Shown: positions 52,076-60,348, counted from the stretch's first letter. The stretch: 64,000 nucleotides of DNA from Actinomadura spongiicola (GCF_003432485.1 NZ_QVNQ01000008.1:348006-412005), one strand, 5' to 3'. Notes: generated by a model not told the origin, from the sequence alone. A program made the numbers and translations.

Positions 52076-52657
52076 TCAACTCAAGTCTTCGCTACCAAGC
52101 CTTAGATCAGGAAATCTTGCTACAGCGACCATGTCCAGATGCACAACAAATTCACAACAAATCGCGATTGCTATATCACGCGTGTGACCACCCGCCTTTA
52201 ACTGGTTTCCAATAAACTCAACCTCCAATATGTCGCCAATTTGCTTTCGAATCTGAATCATTTTTCTAATATCGCGAGTTTGTTGGCCTGTAAGGCTGCC
52301 AGCCCCATGAACTACTGCGTTTCTGGCATCTACTACGGTCAAAAACTTTTGAGTTTGCCTGTCCCCAGACAACTCAATTCCAAAGCCTCTTTTCAGCCAA
52401 CTGAAACGATTCTTCCATGAACGATCAATATCGCCAGCAACTTCCGAATAAAAAGTAGCACCAATAGCCGTGGAAGTCACGTTACTCAGGGATATGAGCA
52501 AGTTTATAATACGGCTAACGTGTTCCTCAACTAGAGTCACACTTGACGTGATTGTCCAAGGTATTAGTGATTCATCTGCGGCAACTGCCCTCTGTGATAC
52601 CCCGGCAAGGCGCCGGATGCAACCTTCACCAGAAGGGGTAAGACCTTCCACATTCAC
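52076..52657 (-). CDS. HEPN-domain protein (putative RNase effector) coupled to the RT
   Basis: 193 residues from GTG 52657, which overlaps the RT stop (GTGA) and has GAGG 7 nt upstream; ATG 52675 is the alternative. All-helical, with the RX4H motif of HEPN nucleases at Arg112-His117 (ARNAVVHGAG). HEPN proteins cleave RNA in many abortive-infection systems, including the HEPN domain fused to the AbiA reverse transcriptase. Here it is a separate protein. Composition is about 45-50 % GC, matching the RT. Confidence 0.75.
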   Translation of the reverse strand: MNVEGLTPSGEGCIRRLAGVSQRAVAADESLIPWTITSSVTLVEEHVSRIINLLISLSNVTSTAIGATFYSEVAGDIDRSWKNRFSWLKRGFGIELSGDRQTQKFLTVVDARNAVVHGAGSLTGQQTRDIRKMIQIRKQIGDILEVEFIGNQLKAGGHTRDIAIAICCEFVVHLDMVAVARFPDLRLGSEDLS

Positions 52658-54168
52658 TCTGCAACCTCGGACCATTTCGACGCTTCCCAGTTCAGAGAGT
52701 TGTCATTAACAATGGAGCCATAAACATCCCTTGATATTCCGGATTGCAGCGTAGCTGCTGCACAAATTGCGGGCTGCGTCATCAGAGACGCTCTACGGTA
52801 CAGCTCCATAACTTCACCAGTTGTAAGGGCGTCATCCAAGGCCCGCACCCAAGCTGCTTGGGCTCTAACAACCTCGTGACGGTCGAAAAGTCGTCGACGA
52901 ACCCATTCACGGACCGGATCAGGTGTACCGCCGATGGCATTCCACACCTGCTCAATGGCATGGAGGAGCCAAAGTTTTGCCCATGGACTCTGACGCTCTA
53001 TACCAATTAAAGACTGGACAGTCTGCCATGAATCCTCCTGAAAGTTTATGGCCCTATCCGATACGTAAGCACAAACTTGTTCCATACGCTGCGGGTTGTG
53101 AAACACTATATCGTTCAAAATGTCATCGGAAAGACGCTCATTGCTGGTACCAAGAATGCCGAGCGCCGCAGGCAGTAGTGACTGACTAGGACCCTCATCC
53201 GATTTGTTCGGAGGTTGAGTTTTTGCGCTTCGCAGCCACTCCTGAATTACTCCCAGAAATGTAGCATAAATGGCCTCCATTGCCTCTGGCTCCACTTCTT
53301 CTTGCCGCCATTCTTGCCGGTCATAGCCCCCACCCCCAACTGCTACGTTGATAATTTTAGTCATGGAGCGCTTGGTATCAAGAAAACGGTCATTTAGAGA
53401 TTTAGCCTCGCCCTGTTGGCGTTCGATGAGCGTACCTGTCTTATAAATCGCTGTCTTCTGGGAGGAGAGGATAAGACCGATTTCGCGAGCGTATTCTGCA
53501 GCATCCTCGACTATCTGATTTGCATGCCCCCAGTCACTAGCGCAAACCCTTATATCGTCTGCATAGCGAGAAACAGCATTTCCATCACGCGACAACCGGC
53601 GGTCCAGCCTACTCAGGTAGGCGTCGGCCAGTCTGTCGCTTGGCTCTTGAAGTTGAGGAAGGCCACGGGCGCGCCCGGCAAGCTCTCCTAGATAACGGAT
53701 CACACCTTCGGTGACTTGTAGATTCATTGAGCGAATAAGAAGCTCTTCTTGCAACACATCATGCTCGATGTACTCGTAACATGAGGCGATGTCCAGGTCA
53801 ACTACATAAGCATGTGCGCCATCAAGGCCAAAAGACTTGTGCCTAAGATATTTTCCGTCCCCACGAGATGGCTCAGGCAAGTCGTCTGCTATCGTCCGAA
53901 CAAGCGCCGTGTAGATGATTCGATCAACCGGGGCGACGATAACAATGGGTCGCAGACCAAACCCTTTGCGAGGCATAGTCATTATCTCGCCATTTACGGT
54001 GCGGCCAGCCATAAAGGAAGTCTCAACAAACTTTGTCATCACACCTTGAGACTCGGAAAGGCATTGATCAATCACCAGCGGCGGAAAGTGGTCGAGGGTG
54101 TTGCTTACAACACTCACGAAGCTTGAAGCAAGATTCAGGCTGTCGAGCAGCGAGCGAGAAGCCTTCAC
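52654..54168 (-). CDS. reverse transcriptase of Abi/unknown-group (defence) type
   Basis: 504 residues from GTG 54168 (GGAAGG upstream). RT core: RPIVIVAPVDRIIYTALV (~73-90), motif A VVDLDIASCYEYI (Asp124/Asp126), RGLPQLQEPSDRL (~168-180) and the catalytic YADD (202-205). Residues ~290-504 form a long helical, HEAT-like extension, as in AbiA/AbiK and other DRT/UG enzymes. No group II intron maturase domain, no retron VTG motif and no upstream room for a retron RNA. Coupled to the HEPN gene; AT-rich. Confidence 0.85.
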   Translation of the reverse strand: MKASRSLLDSLNLASSFVSVVSNTLDHFPPLVIDQCLSESQGVMTKFVETSFMAGRTVNGEIMTMPRKGFGLRPIVIVAPVDRIIYTALVRTIADDLPEPSRGDGKYLRHKSFGLDGAHAYVVDLDIASCYEYIEHDVLQEELLIRSMNLQVTEGVIRYLGELAGRARGLPQLQEPSDRLADAYLSRLDRRLSRDGNAVSRYADDIRVCASDWGHANQIVEDAAEYAREIGLILSSQKTAIYKTGTLIERQQGEAKSLNDRFLDTKRSMTKIINVAVGGGGYDRQEWRQEEVEPEAMEAIYATFLGVIQEWLRSAKTQPPNKSDEGPSQSLLPAALGILGTSNERLSDDILNDIVFHNPQRMEQVCAYVSDRAINFQEDSWQTVQSLIGIERQSPWAKLWLLHAIEQVWNAIGGTPDPVREWVRRRLFDRHEVVRAQAAWVRALDDALTTGEVMELYRRASLMTQPAICAAATLQSGISRDVYGSIVNDNSLNWEASKWSEVAE

Positions 54169-54213
54169 GTCAATCCTTCCGAGTACGTCTCAGTAGCTGC
54201 TCACGTCCGCCTA

Positions 54214-54690
54214 TCATGCGATAATCGGAGACAAGCCACCTTGCAAATATTGGCGAATCCTTCTTCGCATTGACTGATCCATTTCGAGCTCTTGCCACTC
54301 CTTTTTTGAGAACCAGGAAACGGCCGATGACTCATCGCTCGCCCTGAGCTCTCCGCCGACCAAACGTGCTGAAAGCAAGATCGTGAACTCTTGGCGGACT
54401 TCATTGTTGCTGGTGTAGTGGATTACGTGTTTGGGGTCGCTGTAGATGCCTACTAGGTCAGCAATTTCTACGTCGATGCCGGTTTCTTCTTTAGTTTCGC
54501 GGATTGCGGCTTGGGTCACGGATTCGCCTAGGTCTATGGCACCGCCTGGTAGGGCCCAGTTGTCGTTGTCGGTGCGGCGGATTATTAGGATCTCGCCCTT
54601 GTCGTTTTCTACGACGACGTTGACGGACGGGACGAGGCTGTTGGCCTTGGGGGCGTTGGGGTCGTCGTAGTAGTCGATTCTGCGGCCCAT
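54214..54690 (-). CDS. Nudix hydrolase
   Basis: 158 residues. Complete Nudix box GX5EX7REUXEEXGU (GGAIDLGES, then IRETKEETGID; residues ~48-71). Hydrolyses a nucleoside diphosphate derivative. Starts 4 bp after the XRE copy 2 stop, so it is coupled to it; the RT gene follows 45 bp later. From memory, Nudix genes are frequent in AICEs and may belong to the backbone, not the RT module. Confidence 0.9.
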   Translation of the reverse strand: MGRRIDYYDDPNAPKANSLVPSVNVVVENDKGEILIIRRTDNDNWALPGGAIDLGESVTQAAIRETKEETGIDVEIADLVGIYSDPKHVIHYTSNNEVRQEFTILLSARLVGGELRASDESSAVSWFSKKEWQELEMDQSMRRRIRQYLQGGLSPIIA

Positions 54691-54693
54691 GTG

Positions 54694-55437
54694 TCAGTCC
54701 CCCGGTATGGGTGTGGCGCCTTCCCAGACGCGTTCGAAGCTCTCTAGGTAGGTGTTGACCAGCTCTGCGCCAGCTATGCGGCGTAGGTGCCAGACGGGGG
54801 CGTGTGGGGCCGGGACTCCGTAGACGTGGGTGTTGACGAGGAGCTGGTCGTCCGCGCGGTAGATGGAGTTGTAGAGGATTGTTCGGTGGAACCGGAATTC
54901 CACGTCGTGTTGTTTGCGCAGGTTCTTGTAGAGGACGAGGGCGTTGCGGATTTTCGCGGCCATGGCGTCGTCTACGCCCTCGTCTGTGCCACGTTCGGCT
55001 ACTTGAGGGCTGTCTGGGTCGCCTAGGAGGATGCGGACACGAACGCCAGCTTTGGCCTTCTCGGCAAACGTACGTTGGATGCCGGCGTCTTCGGAGAGGA
55101 AGAGGCCGGAGTAGACCAGGACGCCGATCTCTTCCTCGGCAGACGCAAAGAGACGTCCCCAGATGTCCCTTGGGACGGACGTCCGGTGTGGATAGATCGT
55201 CACTAGTTCGCTGGTGGACGCAGCCGTGACTTGCTCGTTGGAGAGGGCGTTCGGCCAAAGGAACGTCTCATCGACGCCCAGGCGTGAAGCCACTGCGTAG
55301 CGGTGCCGTCGGTACGGAGTGCGATCTTTGGTGATCCAGCGTTCTACCGTCTTTGGATCTACGTCGATCGACTCGGCGAGCGAGGCGATAGTCAGGCCCT
55401 GCTCAAGCAGAGTGGCGCGTAGGCGTTCGTTCGGCAT
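54694..55437 (-). CDS. XRE-type HTH regulator with DUF5919-like domain (copy 2)
   Basis: 247 residues. HTH ~14-50 (SLAESIDVDPKTVERWITKD) and DUF5919-like C-domain (YSGLFLSEDAGIQRTFAEKA, RILLGDPDSPQ, YNSIYRADDQLLVNTHVYG). By eye roughly half identical to the copy at 49364, including the end TYLESFERVW. First gene of the leftward run XRE-Nudix-RT-HEPN, so it may regulate the cargo. Divergent from 55612 across an operator-rich gap. Confidence 0.87.
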   Translation of the reverse strand: MPNERLRATLLEQGLTIASLAESIDVDPKTVERWITKDRTPYRRHRYAVASRLGVDETFLWPNALSNEQVTAASTSELVTIYPHRTSVPRDIWGRLFASAEEEIGVLVYSGLFLSEDAGIQRTFAEKAKAGVRVRILLGDPDSPQVAERGTDEGVDDAMAAKIRNALVLYKNLRKQHDVEFRFHRTILYNSIYRADDQLLVNTHVYGVPAPHAPVWHLRRIAGAELVNTYLESFERVWEGATPIPGD

Positions 55438-55454
55438 GCACCTGTCCGAGATCC

Positions 55455-55505
55455 GGGACGTCCTAGGACGCGGTCAACCCTATGAGGACGTCATGAACAC
55501 GTCCA
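55455..55505. promoter_or_regulatory. GGGACGTC-type operator cluster
   Basis: GGGACGTCCT directly followed by AGGACGCGGT (55455-55474), then GAGGACGTCA and ACACGTCC. Related to the 10-bp motif at 50146 and 58664. Located in the 174-bp divergent gap between XRE copy 2 and the small membrane-protein gene. Confidence 0.5.
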
Positions 55506-55611
55506 GTCATGTAGTGATCTCGTCCCCGAGGTCAGGCGCAATCTCTTTCTCGTGAGACACCAACCGCCCGGCTCCCCGTGGATACGGGCCTTACGAGAGG
55601 AGGGATCGCAC

Positions 55612-55821
55612 ATGATTCTCGTCCTGGCATCGATCCTCGCCGTGTTCCTCGCCGGTTCCGTCTGCGGCATCTTCGCCGTGCTCGTCATCGGTATCCATGT
55701 CGACGAGCGCCGGGTGATGCGGGGGCGCGCCGAGTCGTCCCGCGCTGCTACGGCGTCCCGACGCATGCTCAGCACCCGGACGTGCGACGACACGCCGGAC
55801 CGCGTCTCGGTGGGGCGGTGA
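55612..55821 (+). CDS. small membrane protein of the element
   Basis: 69 residues, ATG 55612 after GAGAGGAGGGA. One TM helix (residues 2-27, ILVLASILAVFLAGSVCGIF), then a basic cytoplasmic tail. Typical of small transfer/spread proteins preceding traB in AICEs, but not assigned. Followed after 2 bp by the next small gene. Confidence 0.7.
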   Translation: MILVLASILAVFLAGSVCGIFAVLVIGIHVDERRVMRGRAESSRAATASRRMLSTRTCDDTPDRVSVGR

Positions 55822-55823
55822 GC

Positions 55824-55973
55824 ATGCAGCGCATGCCTCGCGTCATCACCGGCCACTCGTGCGCCTGTGGCGCGCGTGTGGAGCCCGGTAACCGACGGTG
55901 CCGTAAGTGCCGCGCCCGCGCCCGGTGGCTGCGGCGGGGGCGCGGTTCGCGGTACCCGGATCTGTGGCTGTGA
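55824..55973 (+). CDS. small zinc-ribbon-like basic protein
   Basis: 49 residues. HSCACGARVEPGNRRCRKC contains CxC and CxxC pairs, enough for one zinc ribbon, followed by an Arg-rich tail. Too short for a confident family. Lies in the run of small genes leading to traB. Confidence 0.6.
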   Translation: MQRMPRVITGHSCACGARVEPGNRRCRKCRARARWLRRGRGSRYPDLWL

Positions 55974-55985
55974 GGAGGTGAGGGC

Positions 55986-56174
55986 GTGAACGTCTCGGTT
56001 CCGCTGGTGGTGATCCTCGGCGTCGTGGTGTGGGTCGCGTGGCGGTACATGGGACTGCGCGGTTGGCACATCGCCGTGTGTCTGCTGTTCGGGTTCTTCC
56101 TGGCCGCGACCAGTGCCGCACCGGAGATCCGGCAACTGGTGTCCGTGCTCGTCCAGTCCGTCTCTCAGCCCTGA
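55986..56174 (+). CDS. small two-helix membrane protein
   Basis: 62 residues from GTG 55986 (GGAGG upstream). Two hydrophobic helices (VPLVVILGVVVWVAWRYM and IAVCLLFGFFLAATSA) separated by a short Gly-Trp turn. Position before traB suggests a spread (Spd)-type protein; function unproven. Confidence 0.65.
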   Translation: MNVSVPLVVILGVVVWVAWRYMGLRGWHIAVCLLFGFFLAATSAAPEIRQLVSVLVQSVSQP

Positions 56175-56194
56175 CCGAAGGGAGGGATGCCCTG

Positions 56195-56539
56195 GTGCCT
56201 GATATACCGCCGCGCGTCAAAGTCGATGTTCAGCAAGTGCGCGCACGCAATCTCGCCGCGCGGGAGATCGTCTCCCATCTGTCCGCCGCGATGCCGTCAG
56301 TTGAGAATCTGTGGCTTCGCCTCAACGGCGCCCTCGTCGACGTCCCCGCGCTGGTCGCCGAGATCAACCGGCTTGCGTCCGAACTGGCCAAGGTGCGGCA
56401 AGACCGCGCGAACCTGATGGCTGCGGGACGCGCCACCCTCAACGCCGAACGTGACGCCGAACCAGATCCGCTCTACTACCTCCGGGACGAGCTGCGCGCG
56501 CAGGGACATCTGCCCCCGGAGACGTGGGGGCGCGCGTGA
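56195..56539 (+). CDS. small helical protein upstream of traB
   Basis: 114 residues from GTG 56195 (GGGAGGG upstream). Largely helical with a probable coiled coil ~55-80 (LVAEINRLASELAKVRQDRA) and a conserved-looking C-terminus DPLYYLRDELRAQG. The stop overlaps the traB start (GTGA). Unknown; perhaps a partner of TraB. Confidence 0.65.
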   Translation: MPDIPPRVKVDVQQVRARNLAAREIVSHLSAAMPSVENLWLRLNGALVDVPALVAEINRLASELAKVRQDRANLMAAGRATLNAERDAEPDPLYYLRDELRAQGHLPPETWGRA

Positions 56540-58326
56540 ATCGCACACGGCAGATGCGGCGGCACGCGCAGAAGATGCACCGCAATGGGCTTCAACCCAT
56601 GGTGATCATCGACCGTGACGACCAGTCCCCAGACATCGCCGCTGTGCTCGTCGCGCGGGCATTGTGGCGTTATCGATCCGAGCTTGCACCAATCTACGTG
56701 GTGGCCTTGCTCGCCCTGGGTGGCGCGATTCTGCACCGGACGCACCCGGATTGGTGGCTGTGGCTGGCGGGTGTCGCGACGGTGGCTGCGTCGGTGCTCG
56801 CCATGTTCGGTGACCGGGTCGGGCTGGCGCTGCGGATCGAGCGGCTTTATGCCGCGTCCATCGCTATGGGTGCCGGTGGGTGGGTGGCTGCCGCTACCGC
56901 AGTAGGCGTCACGTGCCGGCCGCTTCCCCTCCTCCTCGCCGGTGGCGGATTCGTGCTCGCCGTTCCCTGGTGGGTGCATCGCAGAAGACGCGCCAAAGTG
57001 CGCGTAGACCGGCAGATAGCCGCATGGCCCGAAATCGCGCAAACGGTCGGACTCGCCGGTTCGCGAGCACAGTCGGCGGTGGTGGACGTGTGGGGATGGC
57101 GCGCACGGTTCGCCCTGGCACGCGGCCAGACGATCCAGGACGTCATCGGGAAGGTTCCCGCGATCGAGTCGGCCCTTGGGACCTACCGGGGCGCGGTGCG
57201 CGTCTCGCCGACACGCGACGACAAAGCCAACCGGTTCGAACTCCGGGTACTCGACACCGACCCCCACGCCGACGCCATTCCGTGGCCTGGACCGTCCGTC
57301 TCGTCCATTACCGAACCGATCGACCTCGGCCCGTTCGAAGACGCCACCGGCGCCCGTGTCCTGCTGCTGCGCCGTCACGGACTCATCGGGGGCGTTGCCG
57401 GTTCGGGCAAGAGCGGCGGGATCAACGTCCTCATGGGCAATCTCAGCGCGTGCCGTGACGTGGTGGTGTGGGCAATCGATCTCAAGCGCGGCATGGAACT
57501 CCAGCCGTGGGCGTCATGTATCGATCGGCTCGCCACCACACCGGAGCAAGCGCGCGCCATGCTGAGCGACGCCGTGACCATTCTTGAGGCGCGCGCCGAA
57601 TGGCTCGCCGGGGGTGGGTTGCGCGTGTGGGAGCCGACGCCCCAACGCCCGGCCCTCGTCATCATCGTGGACGAGTACGCCGAACTGGCCGACGACGCTC
57701 CGGACGCTGCCGACGACACCGACTCGATCGCCCGGCGGGGGCGCGCCGTGGCCGTGACGCTGATCGCGGCCACTCAGCGGCCCACCCAGAAAGCAATGGG
57801 GAAGGGCGCCGTCCGATCTCAGATGGACGTGCGTGTGAGCTTCCGCGTTCGGGAACGCAAGGACGTCGATCTCATCCTCGGGCAAGGGATGCTCAGCGCC
57901 GGATGGCACGCCCACACCCTCAACGCGCCCGGCAAGTTCCTGCTGTCCGCACCCGAACATGACACACCTCGGCGAGGCCGCGCCTACCTGCTCACCGATG
58001 ACACCGTGGCGCAGACGGCCGAACGGCACGCTCCCGTCCGCCCGGCCCTGGACAAGATCTTCCGTCGTGCACTGAACGAGGCGCGCATGACACCCGTCTC
58101 CGTGCCGGCCGTCGCAGAGACGCCCACCCTTGACGACACGGCCGAGACTGCCCTTCGGGAAGCCCTGGACGGCGCGCCGGACGAGGGACTTCCGATCGCT
58201 CACCTTCTACTGATCACGCAAATGAGCCGCCCCACCCTCTACCGGCGCCTCTCCGAACTGGTGAAGACAGGCCGCGCGGTCCAGGTCACGCGAGGCCGCT
58301 ACAAGGCGTCCGAACACGCCCCGTAA
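56536..58326 (+). CDS. traB: FtsK/SpoIIIE-type conjugal DNA translocase
   Basis: 596 residues from GTG 56536. Two to four TM helices in ~50-155, an FtsK-type motor with Walker A GGVAGSGKSGG (Lys292) and Walker B LVIIVDEYAEL (Asp379-Glu380), an ATQRPTQ motif, and a C-terminal winged helix (~545-590, AHLLLITQMSRPTLYRRLSE). TraB proteins move double-stranded DNA between mycelia without relaxase, recognising 8-bp repeats (clt) with the terminal wHTH. Repeats of CGTCTCAC lie directly downstream. Confidence 0.92.
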   Translation: MNRTRQMRRHAQKMHRNGLQPMVIIDRDDQSPDIAAVLVARALWRYRSELAPIYVVALLALGGAILHRTHPDWWLWLAGVATVAASVLAMFGDRVGLALRIERLYAASIAMGAGGWVAAATAVGVTCRPLPLLLAGGGFVLAVPWWVHRRRRAKVRVDRQIAAWPEIAQTVGLAGSRAQSAVVDVWGWRARFALARGQTIQDVIGKVPAIESALGTYRGAVRVSPTRDDKANRFELRVLDTDPHADAIPWPGPSVSSITEPIDLGPFEDATGARVLLLRRHGLIGGVAGSGKSGGINVLMGNLSACRDVVVWAIDLKRGMELQPWASCIDRLATTPEQARAMLSDAVTILEARAEWLAGGGLRVWEPTPQRPALVIIVDEYAELADDAPDAADDTDSIARRGRAVAVTLIAATQRPTQKAMGKGAVRSQMDVRVSFRVRERKDVDLILGQGMLSAGWHAHTLNAPGKFLLSAPEHDTPRRGRAYLLTDDTVAQTAERHAPVRPALDKIFRRALNEARMTPVSVPAVAETPTLDDTAETALREALDGAPDEGLPIAHLLLITQMSRPTLYRRLSELVKTGRAVQVTRGRYKASEHAP

Positions 58327-58327
58327 T

Positions 58328-58391
58328 CGTCTCACCATCTCGTCTCACGTGCGCGCCTGCACGTAAGGGCAGTGAAGACATCCGTGAGACG
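58328..58391. promoter_or_regulatory. candidate clt / TraB recognition repeats
   Basis: CGTCTCAC at 58328 and 58341 and its complement GTGAGACG at 58384, plus further GAGACG steps to about 58402. A 6-bp hairpin ACGTGC/GCACGT lies between them (near 58347-58364). The 8-bp unit and the place right after traB resemble plasmid clt loci, but excisionase-gene regulation is an alternative. Confidence 0.45.
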
Positions 58392-58484
58392 AGACGGAGA
58401 CGAGCACTCACCGTAACCAAGGAGATGATCGCCAACCCCCACCACATGACCCGGGATCAAGCCGGGCGAGAGGAGGTGGTGTCC

Positions 58485-58664
58485 GTGCAGGCGTACACCG
58501 TCGAGCAAGTAGCCGAGATCCTCAACATCGGACGAGACAAGGTCTACTTCCTGGTCCGCACTGGCCAACTCCACAGCATCAAGATCGGCAAGCTGCGCCG
58601 CATCACCGACCGGCACCTCGCGGAGTTTGTCGCCTCCCTGGAAGAGAACACCGGCCAGAGGTAG
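58485..58664 (+). CDS. xis: excisionase-like HTH protein
   Basis: 59 residues from GTG 58485, 8 nt after AGGAGG (GTG 58479 is possible). MerR/Xis-type HTH: YTVEQVAEILNIGRDKVYFL, then SIKIGKLRRITDRHLAEFV. A DNA-bending recombination directionality factor for the integrase encoded next, from which it is separated by 240 bp with an operator and hairpins. Confidence 0.87.
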   Translation: MQAYTVEQVAEILNIGRDKVYFLVRTGQLHSIKIGKLRRITDRHLAEFVASLEENTGQR

Positions 58665-58683
58665 GGACGTCTAGGGACGTCTT
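58664..58683. promoter_or_regulatory. tandem operator repeats before the integrase gene
   Basis: GGGACGTCTA and GGGACGTCTT in direct repeat, starting at the xis stop. Reverse orientation of the 50146-50165 pair. Suggests one element-encoded regulator controls integration and the left-hand operon. Confidence 0.6.
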
Positions 58684-58701
58684 GAGTTAGAGTCGTGCGT
58701 A

Positions 58702-58795
58702 AGCCCAGGGCACGCCGCCCGCACGGAAGGCCCTGGGGCTCCTGGTTCTTGACAACTCGATCTACGCCAGCGTCCGCACGGCGAATTTCGCCGTG
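58702..58795. terminator. hairpins in the xis-int gap
   Basis: AGCCCAGGGC (58702-58711) can pair with GCCCTGGGGCT (58730-58740, one bulge), probably terminating xis. CACGGCGA / TCGCCGTG (58777-58784, 58788-58795) forms a second 8-bp hairpin in the int leader. Confidence 0.5.
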
Positions 58796-58904
58796 GCGCC
58801 TCCGCTTCTCTCGATCGGGGGTGCCGCTCACGCACGTCGCCAGACGGACGCAGGTGCATCACGACCGGTCAAGAACGACCTCACCTACCCAAGGAGGGGA
58901 TCCC

Positions 58905-60047
58905 TTGGCAGAAATCATGATCGGCAAATACACGGCGTCGATCTACGAAGAAGACGGCGGCTGGACCGGCGCCATCTCGCTCGGCTTCCATCCCAACGGC
59001 AAGCGCAATCGCCCGAAGAGGAAGGGCAAGACCAAGACCGAGGTCAAGGACAAGCTCAGGAAGCTCGCCGAAGAGCTGGACAAGAGCGTCAAGACGGACC
59101 GGAACTACCTTGTCCGCGACGCGGTGCAAGACTGGCTCACGGCGTATGCCAAGTCAGGCAAGGCCCCGGCCTCCGTCGACGTCTACCGCTCGCTGGCAGC
59201 TCATCAGCTCATCCCGTTCATCGGGAGGATACGCCTCAAGAATCTGACCGCTGACGCGGTCGAGACCTGGCTTAACGGCAGGGCACCGCACCTCACCTCG
59301 TCCTCTCTGGGGCTCGTTCACAGCGTCCTCAAGAGGTCGATCCGCAGAGCGGCCCGCCATGACCGCGTCGGCCGGAACGTCGCCGAACTGGTCGACACCC
59401 CCGACGGCAAACCTGGCCGTAAATCGCGCTCTCTCAGCTTGGAACAGGCGACGGCGCTACTCGCAGAGGCCAGCAAGCCGACACAGCGGTTCGGCGCCTA
59501 CGTCGTCCTGGCGATCGTCTCAGGGCTCCGCACGGAAGAACTCCGCACCCTCAAATGGAGCGACGTCGATCTCAAGAAGGCAACCGTCTACGTCTTGCGC
59601 GCCGACCGGCACAGGGGCGAGACCAAGACGAGCCTGAGTCGACGCGGCCTCGGCATCGCGGACATGGCCGTGGACGCTCTACGGGCGTACAAGAAGCGGC
59701 AGGCAGCCGAGAAACTCAGGGCCGGTGACGAGTACCAAGACAACGACCTCGTGTTCTGCCACGATGACGGCCGCCCCTACACCCGCCAGCACGTCCGGCA
59801 CCGGTTCAGGATGCTGATCAAGGCGGCCAAGCTGAACCCCGCCGAGTGGTGCCCGCGCGAACTGCGACACACGTTCGTCTCGATCATGAGTGACCACGAC
59901 GTGCCCATGGAGAAGATCAGCATCCTCGTCGGGCACTCCAGCACAAAGATCACCGAGACCGTCTACCGTCACCAACTCAAGCCCGAGATCCGCGACGGCG
60001 CTGAACACATGAACGACATCTTCACCCGCAAGACAAAGTCCGCGTAG
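58905..60047 (+). CDS. int: tyrosine recombinase / integrase
   Basis: 380 residues from TTG 58905, chosen because AAGGAGGGG lies 6-8 nt upstream; ATG 58917 is the alternative. N-terminal AP2-like arm-binding region (1-65), core-binding domain (~68-165) and catalytic domain (~175-365). Visible residues: Arg209 (SGLRTEEL), Arg321 in RELRHTF (the HxxR His is Arg, common in this subfamily), His344 (VGHSS) and the nucleophile Tyr354 (ETVYRHQ). Integrates and, with Xis, excises the element. Confidence 0.95.
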   Translation: MAEIMIGKYTASIYEEDGGWTGAISLGFHPNGKRNRPKRKGKTKTEVKDKLRKLAEELDKSVKTDRNYLVRDAVQDWLTAYAKSGKAPASVDVYRSLAAHQLIPFIGRIRLKNLTADAVETWLNGRAPHLTSSSLGLVHSVLKRSIRRAARHDRVGRNVAELVDTPDGKPGRKSRSLSLEQATALLAEASKPTQRFGAYVVLAIVSGLRTEELRTLKWSDVDLKKATVYVLRADRHRGETKTSLSRRGLGIADMAVDALRAYKKRQAAEKLRAGDEYQDNDLVFCHDDGRPYTRQHVRHRFRMLIKAAKLNPAEWCPRELRHTFVSIMSDHDVPMEKISILVGHSSTKITETVYRHQLKPEIRDGAEHMNDIFTRKTKSA

Positions 60048-60135
60048 GTGCAATGGCTCCCGATATGGCTCCCTGAGACCTGAAAACAGACGAGGCACAC
60101 TTTCCCACCTGCGACGCGACAAGATTCGTCCTCGC

Positions 60136-60348
60136 GCCCGCGTTAAGGAGGGCCTGAGCGAGCCTTATCCGGCCCTCGTCCGCCTGAGTCTCGGGGAGCC
60201 GGCCTGGGAGCCACTCACCTGCGGAAACAAGGAAGGGAGGCCGGGGGGCAGGCCGGCACAGTCGATCTGGGACGTCTTGACCGGATTCTCGTTGGCTCCC
60301 TGATTGGCTCCTGGCTTTCCTTTCTCAGCGGGGAGGCGAGTACCACCG
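60136..60348. repeat. right element repeat (attR-side)
   Basis: Diverged copy of 48276-48490 with one or more small indels. Includes GGGACGTCTT at 60269-60278 and TTGGCTCC repeats at 60292 and 60304. Two further ATGGCTCCC copies lie just after int (60053, 60065). The interval 60048-60454 otherwise holds only the pseudogene start below. Confidence 0.75.

Noticed and set aside
52654..54213. Retron or group II intron reverse transcriptase
   Set aside because: No maturase/HNH domain, no VTG motif, and only 45 bp between the RT and Nudix genes, so no msr-msd RNA or intron structure.
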